Shown here: one piece after another, positions 24,650 through 33,403 of the stretch
Layout of the letters: each line of letters opens with the position of its first letter
How positions within the stretch are numbered: position 1 is the stretch's first letter
NCBI GenBank assembly: GCA_016793465.1
Contig: JAEUJW010000081.1
Span: 1 to 64,000, forward strand
From: Myxococcales bacterium
GTDB taxonomy: Bacteria > Myxococcota > Polyangia > Nannocystales > Nannocystaceae
DNA length: 64,000 nt
Direction of reading: 5' to 3'
Position numbers and translations under genes: made by a program
The notes under the pieces: model-generated
The model's input: only the letters and a program-made list of their open reading frames with translations
Database searches by the model: none
What the model was told of the DNA's origin: nothing

Positions 24650-26077
24650 TCAACCGCGAGGCGGCGGCAGCGAGCACGCGGCGATCTGCTCGAGGACGGC
24701 GACGATGCGCTCGACCGGCTCGATGCGGGCGCCGAACATGGACATGAAGTCGTTCGTCGAGAAGCCGAGGTCCCGCAGGCGGGCGGCGTGCTCGCCGGCG
24801 CGGGCGAGGTCCCCGACGAGGAAGGCGCTCGCGGCCGCGACCGCCCGCGCGAACGAGTAGTGGGGCGACGACACCAGCACCTCCTCGATGGCGCTCAGCG
24901 CCTCCTCGTAGTCGCCGCGCGAGAAGTGGACGGTCGCCAGCACGGCGCTGTAGCGCCCCGGCCCGAGCTGCGCGGCGTGCCTCATGCGCGCCAGCGCGTC
25001 GTCGTAGCGCCCGCTGAGGTACAGCGTCTGGGCCATCAGCGCGTGCGCGGGGGCGAAGCTCGGGTTGTGCCGGACCGCCGACTCGAGCGAGCGGGTCGCC
25101 AGCTCCGGCGCGCCGGAGCTCTGGTAGTGGCGCCCGAGCAGGTAGTGCCCCTCGGCGCCGTGCGGGGCGAGCAGCGCGCAGCGCTCGGCGGAGTCGAGCA
25201 GCTGCCGGCGCATGGCGGACGCGTCGCTCCACTGGTTGAGCAGGTGGTCGAAGCTGGCGACGCCGAGGCCGTAGTGGGCCAGCAGCAGGTCGGGCTCGCG
25301 CTCGATCGCCAGGTGGAACAGCGACTGCGCCCGGTGGTTGGCGGCGGCCTCCCGCAGGGCGCACAGGCGCATGCCCTCGTGCGCGAGCTCCCAGGCCTGG
25401 AGCTCGTGCGGGTGGGGGTGGCGGCGCAGGCCCGCCTGGGTGTAGGCCACGAGCATGGGGTAGGTCGTGGCCACGACGGCCTCGCAGACGGCGTCCTGGA
25501 CGGAGAACAGCTCGTCGGCGGGGAACTCGTAGCGCTCGGTCCACAGGCAGTGGCCGCTCGCGGCCGAGTCGATGCGCACGGACAGGCGCCACGACGCGGG
25601 CGACGACCGGCGCAGGTTGCCCTCGACGACGAAGGCGGCGCCGAGGTGGCGCCCGAGCGCCGCGGGGTCGAGGTCGGCGTGGCGCTCGCGGACGGTCTCG
25701 ACCGGGGTGATCACCGGGAACCAGCACCAGCGCGCGAACATGTTCGAAAGGTCATGTCCGATCGCGCAGGCGAGCGAGCGGGACCGCGGGTCGGCGTCGA
25801 GGGCGACCAGCGGGAGCACGACGAGCGCCGGGCGGCGCAGCAGGCCGGTGATGTGGGCCGGGCCGGCGCTCCAGTCGCGGAACAGGGCCGCGGCCTCGGT
25901 GCGGTTGCCGGCCTCGAGCCGCGTGAGGATCGCGGTGACGTGCGTCCGCGCGGTCGTCGGCGAGATGCCGAGCACGCCGGCGAGCTCCTCGTTGGTGAGC
26001 CCCTTGGCGAGCAGCTCCAGCACCTCGAGCTGACGCTTCGACAGCCGCTCGATCGGCGCGTGTGCGCGGTCCTCCAC
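24650..26077 (-). CDS. LuxR-type HTH regulator with TolB-like and TPR regions
   Basis: From GTG 26077 (TTG 26086 is also possible) the product has 475 residues. A GerE/LuxR helix-turn-helix lies at the very N-terminus (LSKRQLEVLELLAKGLTNEE then LAGVLGISPTTARTHVTAIL). Next comes a region like the TolB-related domain of CadC/adenylate-cyclase-type regulators (FVVEGNLRRSSPASWRLSVR), then TPR repeats (about 230-430). Placing the DNA-binding part first is the CadC-like order but with a LuxR-type HTH. No membrane segment is visible, so it is probably cytoplasmic. Confidence 0.8.
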   Translation of the reverse strand: MEDRAHAPIERLSKRQLEVLELLAKGLTNEELAGVLGISPTTARTHVTAILTRLEAGNRTEAAALFRDWSAGPAHITGLLRRPALVVLPLVALDADPRSRSLACAIGHDLSNMFARWCWFPVITPVETVRERHADLDPAALGRHLGAAFVVEGNLRRSSPASWRLSVRIDSAASGHCLWTERYEFPADELFSVQDAVCEAVVATTYPMLVAYTQAGLRRHPHPHELQAWELAHEGMRLCALREAAANHRAQSLFHLAIEREPDLLLAHYGLGVASFDHLLNQWSDASAMRRQLLDSAERCALLAPHGAEGHYLLGRHYQSSGAPELATRSLESAVRHNPSFAPAHALMAQTLYLSGRYDDALARMRHAAQLGPGRYSAVLATVHFSRGDYEEALSAIEEVLVSSPHYSFARAVAAASAFLVGDLARAGEHAARLRDLGFSTNDFMSMFGARIEPVERIVAVLEQIAACSLPPPRG

Positions 26078-26317
26078 CGTCAGCAAGGTCGACCTCGAGG
26101 GGCCAGCGTCCCATGATCACGCCGGGCACGCAACGCGCGGGGGCCGCGGGCGAGCCGGTCGGTCGGGCCGCGTCTCGGTCGGCGGCCGCGGCTGGCCGTG
26201 TGGGCCCGCCGCGCGGCCGATCCGGGGCGCGACCGCGGCCGCGCCCGCTCGCGTGCAGCCCGTGAGCCGCGCCGGCGAACGTGACGATCGAGGCGGTGAA
26301 GGCGTGCCGCGGGCCGA

Positions 26318-27118
26318 TCACAGCCGGGCCCGCGCGCGGGCGATCAGCGCGGCCACCTCGTCCTCGCAGGCCCGCAGGAGCCGCTCCGGCCGCTCCTCGG
26401 GCCGGCGCGGCGCGCCGACGGCCACCCCGACGGGGACCCCGCGGCGGCCGGTGAGGTTGGCGAGGTGCGCCAGCATGGTGTCCTCGACGTACTCGGTGCC
26501 GAACGGGTACGCCAGCCCGACCGGGACGACGTCGACGTCGAGCCCGCGGGCGGCCGCGAAGGCGCCGGCGGCGAACGGCCGGAGCTCGTCGCCGGGGAAG
26601 GTCGTGCCCTCGGGGAAGACGGTGACGGTGCGCCCGCGCCGGAGCGCCTCGCGGATCGCGCGGATCGCCTTGAACCCGCTCCGCGGCGACGCGCGGTCGA
26701 CGAAGATCGTCCGGCTGCGGCGGGCGGCGTGGCCGAAGATCGGCCAGCCCGCGACCTCGGCGCGGCTGAGCATCGAGCCGCCGAACAGCGCGTAGAGGAT
26801 CACGACGTCGTAGGCGCTGCGGTGGTTGGCGATCACCAGACGACCGCCGCGGGCGGGCGCCCACCCGCCGTCGACGCGCAGCTCGACGCCGCCGAGCCGC
26901 AGCAGCCCGCGACACCAGCGCTGCAGCTCGCGCTCGGCCCCGGCGTCGTCGTCCCCCGCGCGCACCAGCAGCCTGGCCTCGAGGGCGGCGAACTCGGCGG
27001 CCGTCCACGCGAGGGCGCCGCCCGCCCGGGCGACGCGGAGGAGCGGGGCCAGCCGGCTCACGCCGCTCCTCGTGTCGCACGCTCGCGCCGCGCTCGCGGG
27101 GTCCGGCGCCCCGCTCAC
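26318..27118 (-). CDS. 1-acyl-glycerol-3-phosphate acyltransferase (PlsC-type)
   Basis: The start is GTG 27118, because GTG overlaps the stop codon of the upstream gene (GTGA). The 266-residue product shows acyltransferase motif I NHRSAYD (catalytic His/Asp) and motif III FPEGT, plus SRTIFVDRASPRSG between them. It likely transfers an acyl chain to lysophosphatidate or a related lysolipid at the membrane. Translational coupling to the preceding lipoprotein gene suggests a link to envelope lipid or lipoprotein modification. Confidence 0.88.
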   Translation of the reverse strand: MSGAPDPASAARACDTRSGVSRLAPLLRVARAGGALAWTAAEFAALEARLLVRAGDDDAGAERELQRWCRGLLRLGGVELRVDGGWAPARGGRLVIANHRSAYDVVILYALFGGSMLSRAEVAGWPIFGHAARRSRTIFVDRASPRSGFKAIRAIREALRRGRTVTVFPEGTTFPGDELRPFAAGAFAAARGLDVDVVPVGLAYPFGTEYVEDTMLAHLANLTGRRGVPVGVAVGAPRRPEERPERLLRACEDEVAALIARARARL

Positions 27119-27948
27119 GACCCCTGCTCCTGGCCGCATCGCGGGCGCTCCGGCGGGCACACCTCCGGGGTGAAGTCGCAGGTGATGCAGGCCTCGCAGC
27201 GGCCCGGCTCGCGGCCCTCGTGGCCGAAGCTCTGGACCACCCAGCCGTCGACGGTCCGCCCCTCGCAGCCGACGAGCGAGCCGGTCGGCGCGCCGGGGCA
27301 CTCGAGGCCGACGAACGTGTCGCAGTGGCCCTGGCAGATCGCCCGGCCGCGGCAGGTCCCGCCGCCGGCGCAGGTGCCGTGGCCGAGCGCGCGGTCGACG
27401 GTCTCGACGATCTCGTGGGTGGCGATCTGCGTCTCGCTGCGCATCGGGTCGCCGGTGGGCCAGCACGGCGGGCCGGTGCGGACCACGCCGACGCCGGCGG
27501 GGCGCCCGGCGATCGTCGCCACCGAGTTGCGCCCGCAGGCGCCGACGAACACGTCGGGGTTGGCGCCGAACACCAGGTAGAGCGGGGTCTCGTCGGCCCG
27601 CGGCGTCGGCAGGGCCGCGCCGACCGCGGGCTCGATCCAGGCGGCGGCGAGCTGGTCCCACTCGAGCAGCCGGCCCGGCGGCGGCAGGGCGAACGAGCCG
27701 CGCAGCTCGACCCGCGCCTCGCCCTGCCAGTAGTGGTTGAGGGTCGAGCCGTCGACGAGGCACTCGAGGAAGCGGTCGATCTCGCCGCGGTCCGCGTCGC
27801 CCGAGCCCGCGAACCACAGCGCGTAGAGGCCGAACACCTCGGGTCGCGCCGGCTCGCCGTCGGCCGGCGCGCCGCAGGTCACCAGCGCCAGCGCCAGCGC
27901 GGGGAGCCGCCGGCGCGCGCGGGCCTCAGAGCTCCGGACAGAGGTCAC
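27115..27948 (-). CDS. Lipoprotein with HExxE motif and Cys-rich end
   Basis: Reading from GTG 27948 gives 277 residues with a hydrophobic segment and lipobox ALVTC. The start overlaps the previous gene by 23 bp; ATG 27984 is an alternative. A HEIVETVD motif in the middle of the protein resembles the HExxE metal-binding helix of some secreted proteins and zinc peptidases, but no third ligand is certain. The C-terminal 100 residues have about a dozen Cys, ending in paired CEACITCDF and CPPERPRC. It forms an operon with the two Cys-tailed lipoproteins upstream and the acyltransferase downstream. Confidence 0.65.
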   Translation of the reverse strand: MTSVRSSEARARRRLPALALALVTCGAPADGEPARPEVFGLYALWFAGSGDADRGEIDRFLECLVDGSTLNHYWQGEARVELRGSFALPPPGRLLEWDQLAAAWIEPAVGAALPTPRADETPLYLVFGANPDVFVGACGRNSVATIAGRPAGVGVVRTGPPCWPTGDPMRSETQIATHEIVETVDRALGHGTCAGGGTCRGRAICQGHCDTFVGLECPGAPTGSLVGCEGRTVDGWVVQSFGHEGREPGRCEACITCDFTPEVCPPERPRCGQEQGS

Positions 27949-28636
27949 AGGCGCCCTGGCGGTCGAGCACGAGGCAGGCGGCACAGTCGCAGAACTCCTT
28001 GAAGATCTCGCAGACCGGCGGCGGCGACGCGACCTGGTTGAGACCCATGCTGTCGAAGATCCAGATGCGGGCCTCCGGGGTCGCGTTGTGCGCGGCGGCG
28101 AAGGCGGTGAGCAGCAGGTACGGCGGGAGCGTCTTGAAGTCGTTGTACTGCTCGACCAGCTTCAGGGCCTCGTAGCCGTTCGGCACCGTCGAGAACTGGT
28201 CCATCGCGTCGCCGTCGAAGGCCCACACGTCGTAGGTGTCGTCGGGGTTCTTCGAGACCGCGACGCCGCGGGTCAGGTCGCCGATGGTGATGTAGTTCTC
28301 GACCTGGTCGTAGAGGAAGTAGCGCTCGTCGGTGAGGTCGCGGTTCGCCACGAAGAAGGACACCTGACCGCCCTGCGACGCCGGGCTGATGATGGTCTCC
28401 GTCGAGACCTCGTACTCGCCGAGTCCGTCGACGGTGATCACGCAGTCATCGGTGAAGACCTGGGTGCCGTCGTCGCCGACGAGCGCGTCGTGGTTGTCGA
28501 ACCGGGACAGCGCGATGCCCCAGGTCTCCTTCAGGTACTTGGCCGTCGGGTCGCCGCCGCCGCCGCCGTCGGAGCACGCCGACAGCGCGGCGACGAGGGT
28601 CAGGGCTGTGGTCCGCTCGAGGTGTGTCGTCCGCAT
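27926..28636 (-). CDS. Cys-tailed lipoprotein, tandem copy 2
   Basis: The 236-residue product starts at ATG 28636 with AGGAGA upstream. It has a lipoprotein signal (LVAALSAC) and a Gly-rich linker. The body is beta-rich (EVSTETIISPASQGGQVSFF, GDLTRGVAVSKNPDDTYDVW). The last 28 residues contain six Cys (C-x7-C-x-C-x2-C-x9-C-x2-C). Body and tail are shared with the next gene upstream, so this is a tandem duplication. No known domain is recognised. Confidence 0.75.
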   Translation of the reverse strand: MRTTHLERTTALTLVAALSACSDGGGGGDPTAKYLKETWGIALSRFDNHDALVGDDGTQVFTDDCVITVDGLGEYEVSTETIISPASQGGQVSFFVANRDLTDERYFLYDQVENYITIGDLTRGVAVSKNPDDTYDVWAFDGDAMDQFSTVPNGYEALKLVEQYNDFKTLPPYLLLTAFAAAHNATPEARIWIFDSMGLNQVASPPPVCEIFKEFCDCAACLVLDRQGACDLCPEL

Positions 28637-28663
28637 GGGCCGTCTCCTGGGTGTCGATCTCGC

Positions 28664-29395
28664 TCACAGCTCCGGGCACAGGTCGCACGCGCCCTGGCGG
28701 TCGAGCACGAGACACGCCGCGCAGTCGCAGAACTCCTTGAAGATCTCGCAGACCGGCGGCGACGCGGCCGTGTCTTTAGTACAGCTCTGCGGCGACCTCG
28801 CCTCGGGCGTCGCGCCGTGGGCGGCCGAGAAGGCCATCAGGAGCAGGTACGGCGAGATCGTCCTGAACTCGTTGTACTGCTCGACCACCTTCAGGGCCTC
28901 GTAGCCGTCGGCGACCGTGAGGAACTGATCCATCGCGTCGCCGTCGAAGGCCCACACGTCGTAGGTGTCGTCGGGGTTCTTCGAGACCGCGACGCCGCGG
29001 GTCAGGTCGCCGATGGTGACGTAGTTCTCGACCGGGTCGTAGAGGAAGTAGCGCTCCTCGCTGAGGTCGAGGTTCGACACGAAGAACGAGACCTGGCCGC
29101 CGAGGGCCGCCGGGTCGACGATCGTCATCGTCGAGAACGCGTGCTCGCCGAGGCCCTCGACCGTGATGGTGCCGTCGTCGGCGAAGATCTGGGCGCCGTC
29201 CTCGTCGACGATGAAGTCGCCGTCGGGGTCGTCGAGGCGGACCGTGATGCCCCAGACGCGAGAGAGGTACTCGGGCAGGGCCTCGTCGCCGGGCGTGTCG
29301 CTGGTGTCCGAGGTGCCCGCGCCGCCGCCCTGACAGGCCGCGAGCGCGGCCACGAGCGTCAGGCGCGAGGCGTACTTCCAGCTCCAGGTCTGCAT
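28664..29395 (-). CDS. Cys-tailed lipoprotein, tandem copy 1
   Basis: From ATG 29395 (GGAGG 7 bp upstream) the product has 243 residues with the lipobox LVAALAAC. It aligns along its length with the downstream neighbour. The central WAFDGDAMDQF block and the final Cys-rich tail are nearly identical, while the N-terminal third has diverged. Before the tail a short stretch differs (ARSPQSCTKDTAAS versus ARIWIFDSMGLNQVAS), consistent with local recombination or a small frameshifted segment. It is the first gene of the apparent four-gene operon. Confidence 0.75.
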   Translation of the reverse strand: MQTWSWKYASRLTLVAALAACQGGGAGTSDTSDTPGDEALPEYLSRVWGITVRLDDPDGDFIVDEDGAQIFADDGTITVEGLGEHAFSTMTIVDPAALGGQVSFFVSNLDLSEERYFLYDPVENYVTIGDLTRGVAVSKNPDDTYDVWAFDGDAMDQFLTVADGYEALKVVEQYNEFRTISPYLLLMAFSAAHGATPEARSPQSCTKDTAASPPVCEIFKEFCDCAACLVLDRQGACDLCPEL

Positions 29396-29553
29396 GTTCC
29401 AGCCTCCGGTTCGCGAGGGGGCACGATACGACGAGGCGGTCGCGAGGCGCCATCCGACGAACCTCGTACGACCCGGAGGAGCGGTCCCGGGAGCGCGCGG
29501 ACGCGACATCGACGCCCGGAAGGATCGCCGGGCTCCTCCGGCGCCGACGACCT

Positions 29554-29559
29554 TATACT
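29554..29559 (+). promoter_or_regulatory. Promoter -10 (TATACT)
   Basis: A clear TATACT lies 19 bp before the ATG of the Lnt-like gene in an otherwise GC-only region. No good -35 is seen 17 bp upstream. A start point near 29566 would leave a very short leader. Confidence 0.5.
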
Positions 29560-29577
29560 CGTCGTCCGCCGCCCCGC

Positions 29578-31578
29578 ATGTCACTCCGTCCGAGCTCCAC
29601 GCGCCTGCAGACCGCGGGCCTGTACGCGATCGCCGGCGCGCTCCTCGGGGCCGCCCTCTCGACGCCGTCGCTGGCCGTCGCCGCCTGGCTGGCGATCGCC
29701 GCCTACACGGCGGCGCTCGGCCGCACCCGCTCGTCGCCGGCGGCCGCGGCCGCGCTCGTCGCCAGCCACGGGCTCACCTGCATGATCGCCTTCCCGTGGA
29801 TGTGGGACGGCAACTTCCTGGTGTTCGAGTACTCGCTGGCGGAGATGGTCGCGCTGCGCTTCGGCGAGGCGATGATCCTCGCGGTCCCCTACGCCGTCGC
29901 CGTCGGCGCGGGCCACCTCCTGCTCCGCCGCCGGCTCGCGGCCCGCTTCTGGGTCCCGCTCGCGTGGGCGGGCGGCGAGCTGCTCAGCTACGCGACCAGC
30001 AACGCCTGCGTCGACGACTGGCTCAACACCCAGTGGACCGTGACGCCGGTGCTGCGGGCCCTGGCGCTGGTCGGCTGGTGGCCGCTGGTGCTCGCCTGCC
30101 TGTTCGCGGCGGCGTCGATTGGCGAGGCGCTGGCGACCCGGCGCTGGCGCCTCGCGGCCCCGAGCGCGGTCATCCTCGCGACCATCGGCCTGGCGCCGCC
30201 GATCGCCGACGGCAAGGCCGAGCGGCTCGCGGGCATCGCCGCGATCCACACCACCTCGACGGTCACGCTCCCGCACGCCGTGCCCGAGGGCGTCGATCTG
30301 CTGATCTGGCCCGAGACGGCGCTCGAGCTGCGGCCGCTCATGGCCGAGGGCCCGGGCAACGGCGCCGTGCTCCCGCCGCCGCTGCCCGGCGCGTCGGTCG
30401 AGCACCTGATCGGTCTGCTCACCTCGCTGCCGGGCGGGCAGCGGCAGAACCAGGTCGTCGCCGTCGCGGCCGACGGGCGCGTGCACGCGAGCCGGGCCAA
30501 GCAGGCCTTCCTCCCGGTCGCGGAGCGGCGGTTCCTCGGGGTCGGCCGCGCGCCGTACCTCCCGGGGCAGGAGCGGGGGCCGCTCGCGGTCGCGGGGCGC
30601 TCGATCGTCGCGCTGATCTGCGGCGAGGGCCTCTCGCGGGGCCTGCTCGGCGACGGCGTCGCGGCGGGCGGCGAGCTGTGGGCCGTGCTCGCCGGCGACC
30701 AGTGGCTGGCCAGCGAGCGCGCGCTGCAGCAGTTCCTCGCCATCCAGGTGCTGCGCTCGGTCGAGTTCGGCGTGCCGTCGATCCGGGCGTCCTACGCCGG
30801 GCAGGCGACGTTCGTCGCGGCCGACGGGCGGGTGCTCGCGCGCAGCCGCCGCGACCGCGACGGGATGCTGGTCTGGGACCCCGCGCACGGCGCCCGCGAC
30901 CTCGACTTTCACGGGCGGCCCATCGACGACGCGCCGCCGCCGGTCGACCCGCCCGCCGACGTCGTGGTCCTCTACTCCGAGGAGGCGCCGCACATGCGCG
31001 CGCGCTGCCCCGCGGGGCGCTGCGTGTACCGTGCGCTCGAGGGCTTCGAGTGCGCGGGGGAGCGGGCGAAGGCGGTGATCGTCGCCGGGCACGGTCGACC
31101 GCCCGACTACCTCTCGCGTCCGGCCGCCGAGGTCGCGGCGGCGGTCCGCTGCCACGAGCCCGAGCTCGTGGTCGTCGACACCTGCTTCGGCGCCGCGAGC
31201 GAGCTGCTCACGGCCCTCGGCGACCTCGACGCGGTGATCGTCGCCGCGGCCTCGCTGATCCCGAGCTCGGGGCTGGTCTACGGGCCCGGGTTCTTCGCCG
31301 ACGCCGACCCGATGGTCCGCGCCGCGGCGGTCGAGACCCGGCCCGCGAGCGAGCTGCTGCGCTGGCGCAACGACCCCGCGGCGCTCGCCGAGCTGCTCGC
31401 CCGCGTCGACGCGATGGGCTCCGACGAGCTCGCGGCCCGCCTGGCGCGGCGACGGCCCGCGACGGTGAAGGTCGCGCTGCAGGGCGGCGGGCCGGTGCTG
31501 GTGCCGATCGCGTGGGAGCGGCTCGGGCCGATCCGGCCGCGGCCGCGGATCACCCCGCGGGTGCTCCCGCGTCGCTGA
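29578..31578 (+). CDS. Lnt-like acyltransferase fused to a caspase-like domain
   Basis: The 666-residue product opens with about six membrane segments (20-205). A nitrilase-fold domain follows with the catalytic triad of apolipoprotein N-acyltransferase in the right order and spacing: Glu246 (WPETALE), Lys308 (SRAKQAFLPVAER) and Cys348 (LICGEGLS). E. coli Lnt uses Glu267-Lys335-Cys387. From about 460 a second domain appears: ADVVVLYSEEAP, then KAVIVAGHG (His505), then ELVVVDTCFGAASELL (Cys536). This His-Gly ... Asp-x-Cys pattern is that of clan CD (caspase/CHAT-like) peptidases. Lnt adds the third acyl chain to lipoproteins; the fused domain is inferred to add proteolysis or sensing. Both dyads look intact. 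Confidence 0.75.
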   Translation: MSLRPSSTRLQTAGLYAIAGALLGAALSTPSLAVAAWLAIAAYTAALGRTRSSPAAAAALVASHGLTCMIAFPWMWDGNFLVFEYSLAEMVALRFGEAMILAVPYAVAVGAGHLLLRRRLAARFWVPLAWAGGELLSYATSNACVDDWLNTQWTVTPVLRALALVGWWPLVLACLFAAASIGEALATRRWRLAAPSAVILATIGLAPPIADGKAERLAGIAAIHTTSTVTLPHAVPEGVDLLIWPETALELRPLMAEGPGNGAVLPPPLPGASVEHLIGLLTSLPGGQRQNQVVAVAADGRVHASRAKQAFLPVAERRFLGVGRAPYLPGQERGPLAVAGRSIVALICGEGLSRGLLGDGVAAGGELWAVLAGDQWLASERALQQFLAIQVLRSVEFGVPSIRASYAGQATFVAADGRVLARSRRDRDGMLVWDPAHGARDLDFHGRPIDDAPPPVDPPADVVVLYSEEAPHMRARCPAGRCVYRALEGFECAGERAKAVIVAGHGRPPDYLSRPAAEVAAAVRCHEPELVVVDTCFGAASELLTALGDLDAVIVAAASLIPSSGLVYGPGFFADADPMVRAAAVETRPASELLRWRNDPAALAELLARVDAMGSDELAARLARRRPATVKVALQGGGPVLVPIAWERLGPIRPRPRITPRVLPRR

Positions 31579-31759
31579 GGCCCCGGCAGGGGTGCGAAGG
31601 CCTTGGGGGGCCCGGGGGACCTGCGGCTGCGCCGTCGTCGGCGACTGCGATGACGGCCGCCGCGCGCGGCGGTGTGGAGGTGTTCGACGGCGCGGTGGTC
31701 GTCCGCGCGGCGGGCCTCCGCTTCGGTGTCGGCCCTGCCGTGACCGACGCGGACGCAGC

Positions 31760-32743
31760 TCACGCGCGGGCGCGGGCCCTCGCCGGGGCCTTCGCCTTCG
31801 CCGGGGCCTTCGCCTTCGCCGCCGTCGGGGCCGGCGGCGGCTCCACCTCGCCGCGCAGCCAGCGGCCGAGCCGCAGCACCGCCAGCTCCTTGGCCTTGGC
31901 CTCGACGTCGACCGTCATGGTGCGCGTCCGCCAGCACGCCGGCACGTCCGCCGGGTCGATGTAGTCGGCGTGCGGGCGGTGATCGCCGTCCGCCGTCCAC
32001 GGGACGCACGGGCTCGAGATGTGCGCCCACGGCTCGCGCCCGTTCCAGGTCGCCGCGGCGCGCTCGGTCGCCTCCTCGATCGTCAGGCCGTCGGGGTTGC
32101 AGCGGTGATGGTGCGCGTCGTACACCAGCGGGACGCCGGCCGCCTCGCACAGCGGCAGCAGGTCGAGCACCGTGTACACGCGGTCGTCGTTCTCGAGCGC
32201 CACCACGGCGCGCGCCCGCGGCGACAGGCGGTCGAGCGCGCGGCCGAGGCGGGCCAGGTTCTCGGGCTTGCCGCCCTGCGCCCCGCCGCCGTGGATCGTC
32301 AGCTGCTCCGCGCCGATCAGCGCCGCGACCTCGGCCTGGTACTCGAGCTCGCGCAGCGAGGACTCGACGACCTCCGGGTTCTGCGAGCCCGGCACCACGA
32401 ACTGGTCGGGGTGGAAGCTGAGCCGCACCCCGCCGGCCCGCGCGCGCGCGCCGGCGGCCCGCAGCGCCTCCGCGACCCCCGCGCCCTCCGGGCCCGCGAG
32501 CGACCAGCCGACCTGCGGGTGCGTGTACAGCGGGAGGATCCCGCTGTTGACGCGGAACGCCCCCACGCGGTGCTCGGCGCACCACCCGCAGGCCAGCGCC
32601 AGCGCCGCCGCGTTGTGCAGCGCCAGCTCGCGCAGGAACTCGACGCGCCGCGGCGCGTCGAGCCCGGACACGTGGCGCGCCGTGGTCGTCCGGAACTTGA
32701 TCGGGGCCTCGAGGAAGGTGCAGCACAGGCCGAGTCGGAGCAT
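31760..32743 (-). CDS. uvsE: UV damage endonuclease UvsE
   Basis: The 327-residue product begins MLRLGLCCTFLEAPIKFRTT and shows the UVDE TIM-barrel metal sites: SFHPDQFV, IHGGGAQGGK, ALENDDR and VYDAHHHRCNPDG. The enzyme nicks 5' to UV dimers and other distortions. The C-terminal tail (about 303-327) is a low-complexity Ala/Lys/Pro/Arg repeat encoded by a degenerate 18-bp tandem array (about 31760-31830). That could add non-specific DNA binding. It neighbours the AlkC-like gene only loosely. Confidence 0.92.
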   Translation of the reverse strand: MLRLGLCCTFLEAPIKFRTTTARHVSGLDAPRRVEFLRELALHNAAALALACGWCAEHRVGAFRVNSGILPLYTHPQVGWSLAGPEGAGVAEALRAAGARARAGGVRLSFHPDQFVVPGSQNPEVVESSLRELEYQAEVAALIGAEQLTIHGGGAQGGKPENLARLGRALDRLSPRARAVVALENDDRVYTVLDLLPLCEAAGVPLVYDAHHHRCNPDGLTIEEATERAAATWNGREPWAHISSPCVPWTADGDHRPHADYIDPADVPACWRTRTMTVDVEAKAKELAVLRLGRWLRGEVEPPPAPTAAKAKAPAKAKAPARARARA

Positions 32744-32873
32744 GGCGCCGCCAACATAGGCGACCCGCGCGCCCGCGCCCGCCCGACCGGCCTGTGCCGG
32801 GCGAAACCCCCGTCCGGGGGCGTCGCCCGCTCGCCGGGGCCGCGCCGTGCGGAGGACGCGTGCTCGCGCCGGC

Positions 32874-33221
32874 CTATCCGGGCGGCGCGGCGCCCGTCGA
32901 CTCGGGCGGGGCGGTCAGCTTGAGCCCGACGATCGCGGCGATCAGCAGCAGCAGGCACAGCGCGCGGGCCACCGACAGCGGCTCACGGAACAGCGCGACC
33001 CCGAGGATCGCCGTGCCGAGCGCGCCGATGCCGACCCACACCGCGTAGGCGGTGCCGATCGGCAGGGTCCGCGCGGCCAGGGCCAGCAGCCACATGCTCA
33101 GCACGATCGCCGCGAGGGTCAGCACGCTCGGCAGCGGGCGGGTGAACCCGTCGGTGTACTTGAGGCCGATGGCCCAGCCCGTCTCGAGCAGGCCGGCGAT
33201 GATGACGTAGAACCAGGACAT
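32874..33221 (-). CDS. gdx: Guanidinium exporter, SMR family (Gdx/SugE)
   Basis: ATG 33221 has AGGAG (33227-33231) at a good distance, and the 115-residue product fits the four-helix small multidrug resistance family. Its first helix holds the conserved Glu ([20 protein letters not shown]), followed by [19 protein letters not shown] and [19 protein letters not shown]. This sequence style is the Gdx (formerly SugE) subtype, which exchanges guanidinium for protons. The guanidine-III riboswitch directly upstream supports that substrate over quaternary ammonium drugs. Confidence 0.92.
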   Translation of the reverse strand: MSWFYVIIAGLLETGWAIGLKYTDGFTRPLPSVLTLAAIVLSMWLLALAARTLPIGTAYAVWVGIGALGTAILGVALFREPLSVARALCLLLLIAAIVGLKLTAPPESTGAAPPG

Positions 33222-33231
33222 GACAGCTCCT

Positions 33232-33274
33232 GCGTCCGTCTTGTCCTGTCCCGGTACGGCGCCCTCGTCGGGGG
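33232..33274 (-). promoter_or_regulatory. Guanidine-III (ykkC-III) riboswitch
   Basis: The minus strand here carries CGACGAGG, GCGCCGTACC and CAGGACAAGACGG in the exact order and spacing of the known guanidine-III aptamer. P1 forms from CCCG with CGGG, and the pseudoknot stem forms from GCGCCGU with ACGG-A-CGC. The aptamer ends next to the AGGAG Shine-Dalgarno of the exporter gene. Ligand binding would therefore change ribosome access, the known mode for this class. The match is made from memory of the family consensus. Confidence 0.9.
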
Positions 33275-33365
33275 TCGCGGCGCGCGCGACCGCGGGCAAC
33301 ATAGACGATCCTCGGGCCCGGGTCCGACGGCCGGGCCGTGCCAATTCTCATGGCCTGCGGCCGGA

Positions 33366-33383
33366 ACCTGGCCCGAGGGACAG
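33366..33383. repeat. Dispersed interrupted palindrome (intergenic copy)
   Basis: This copy reads ACCTGGCC-CGAG-GGACAG. It is one of about 20 copies of the ATGTCC-N4-GGACAGGT element and lies between the exporter and the PAS-STAS gene. Confidence 0.6.
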
Positions 33384-33403
33384 GCCCCGGCGCGGGCCGG
33401 CGC

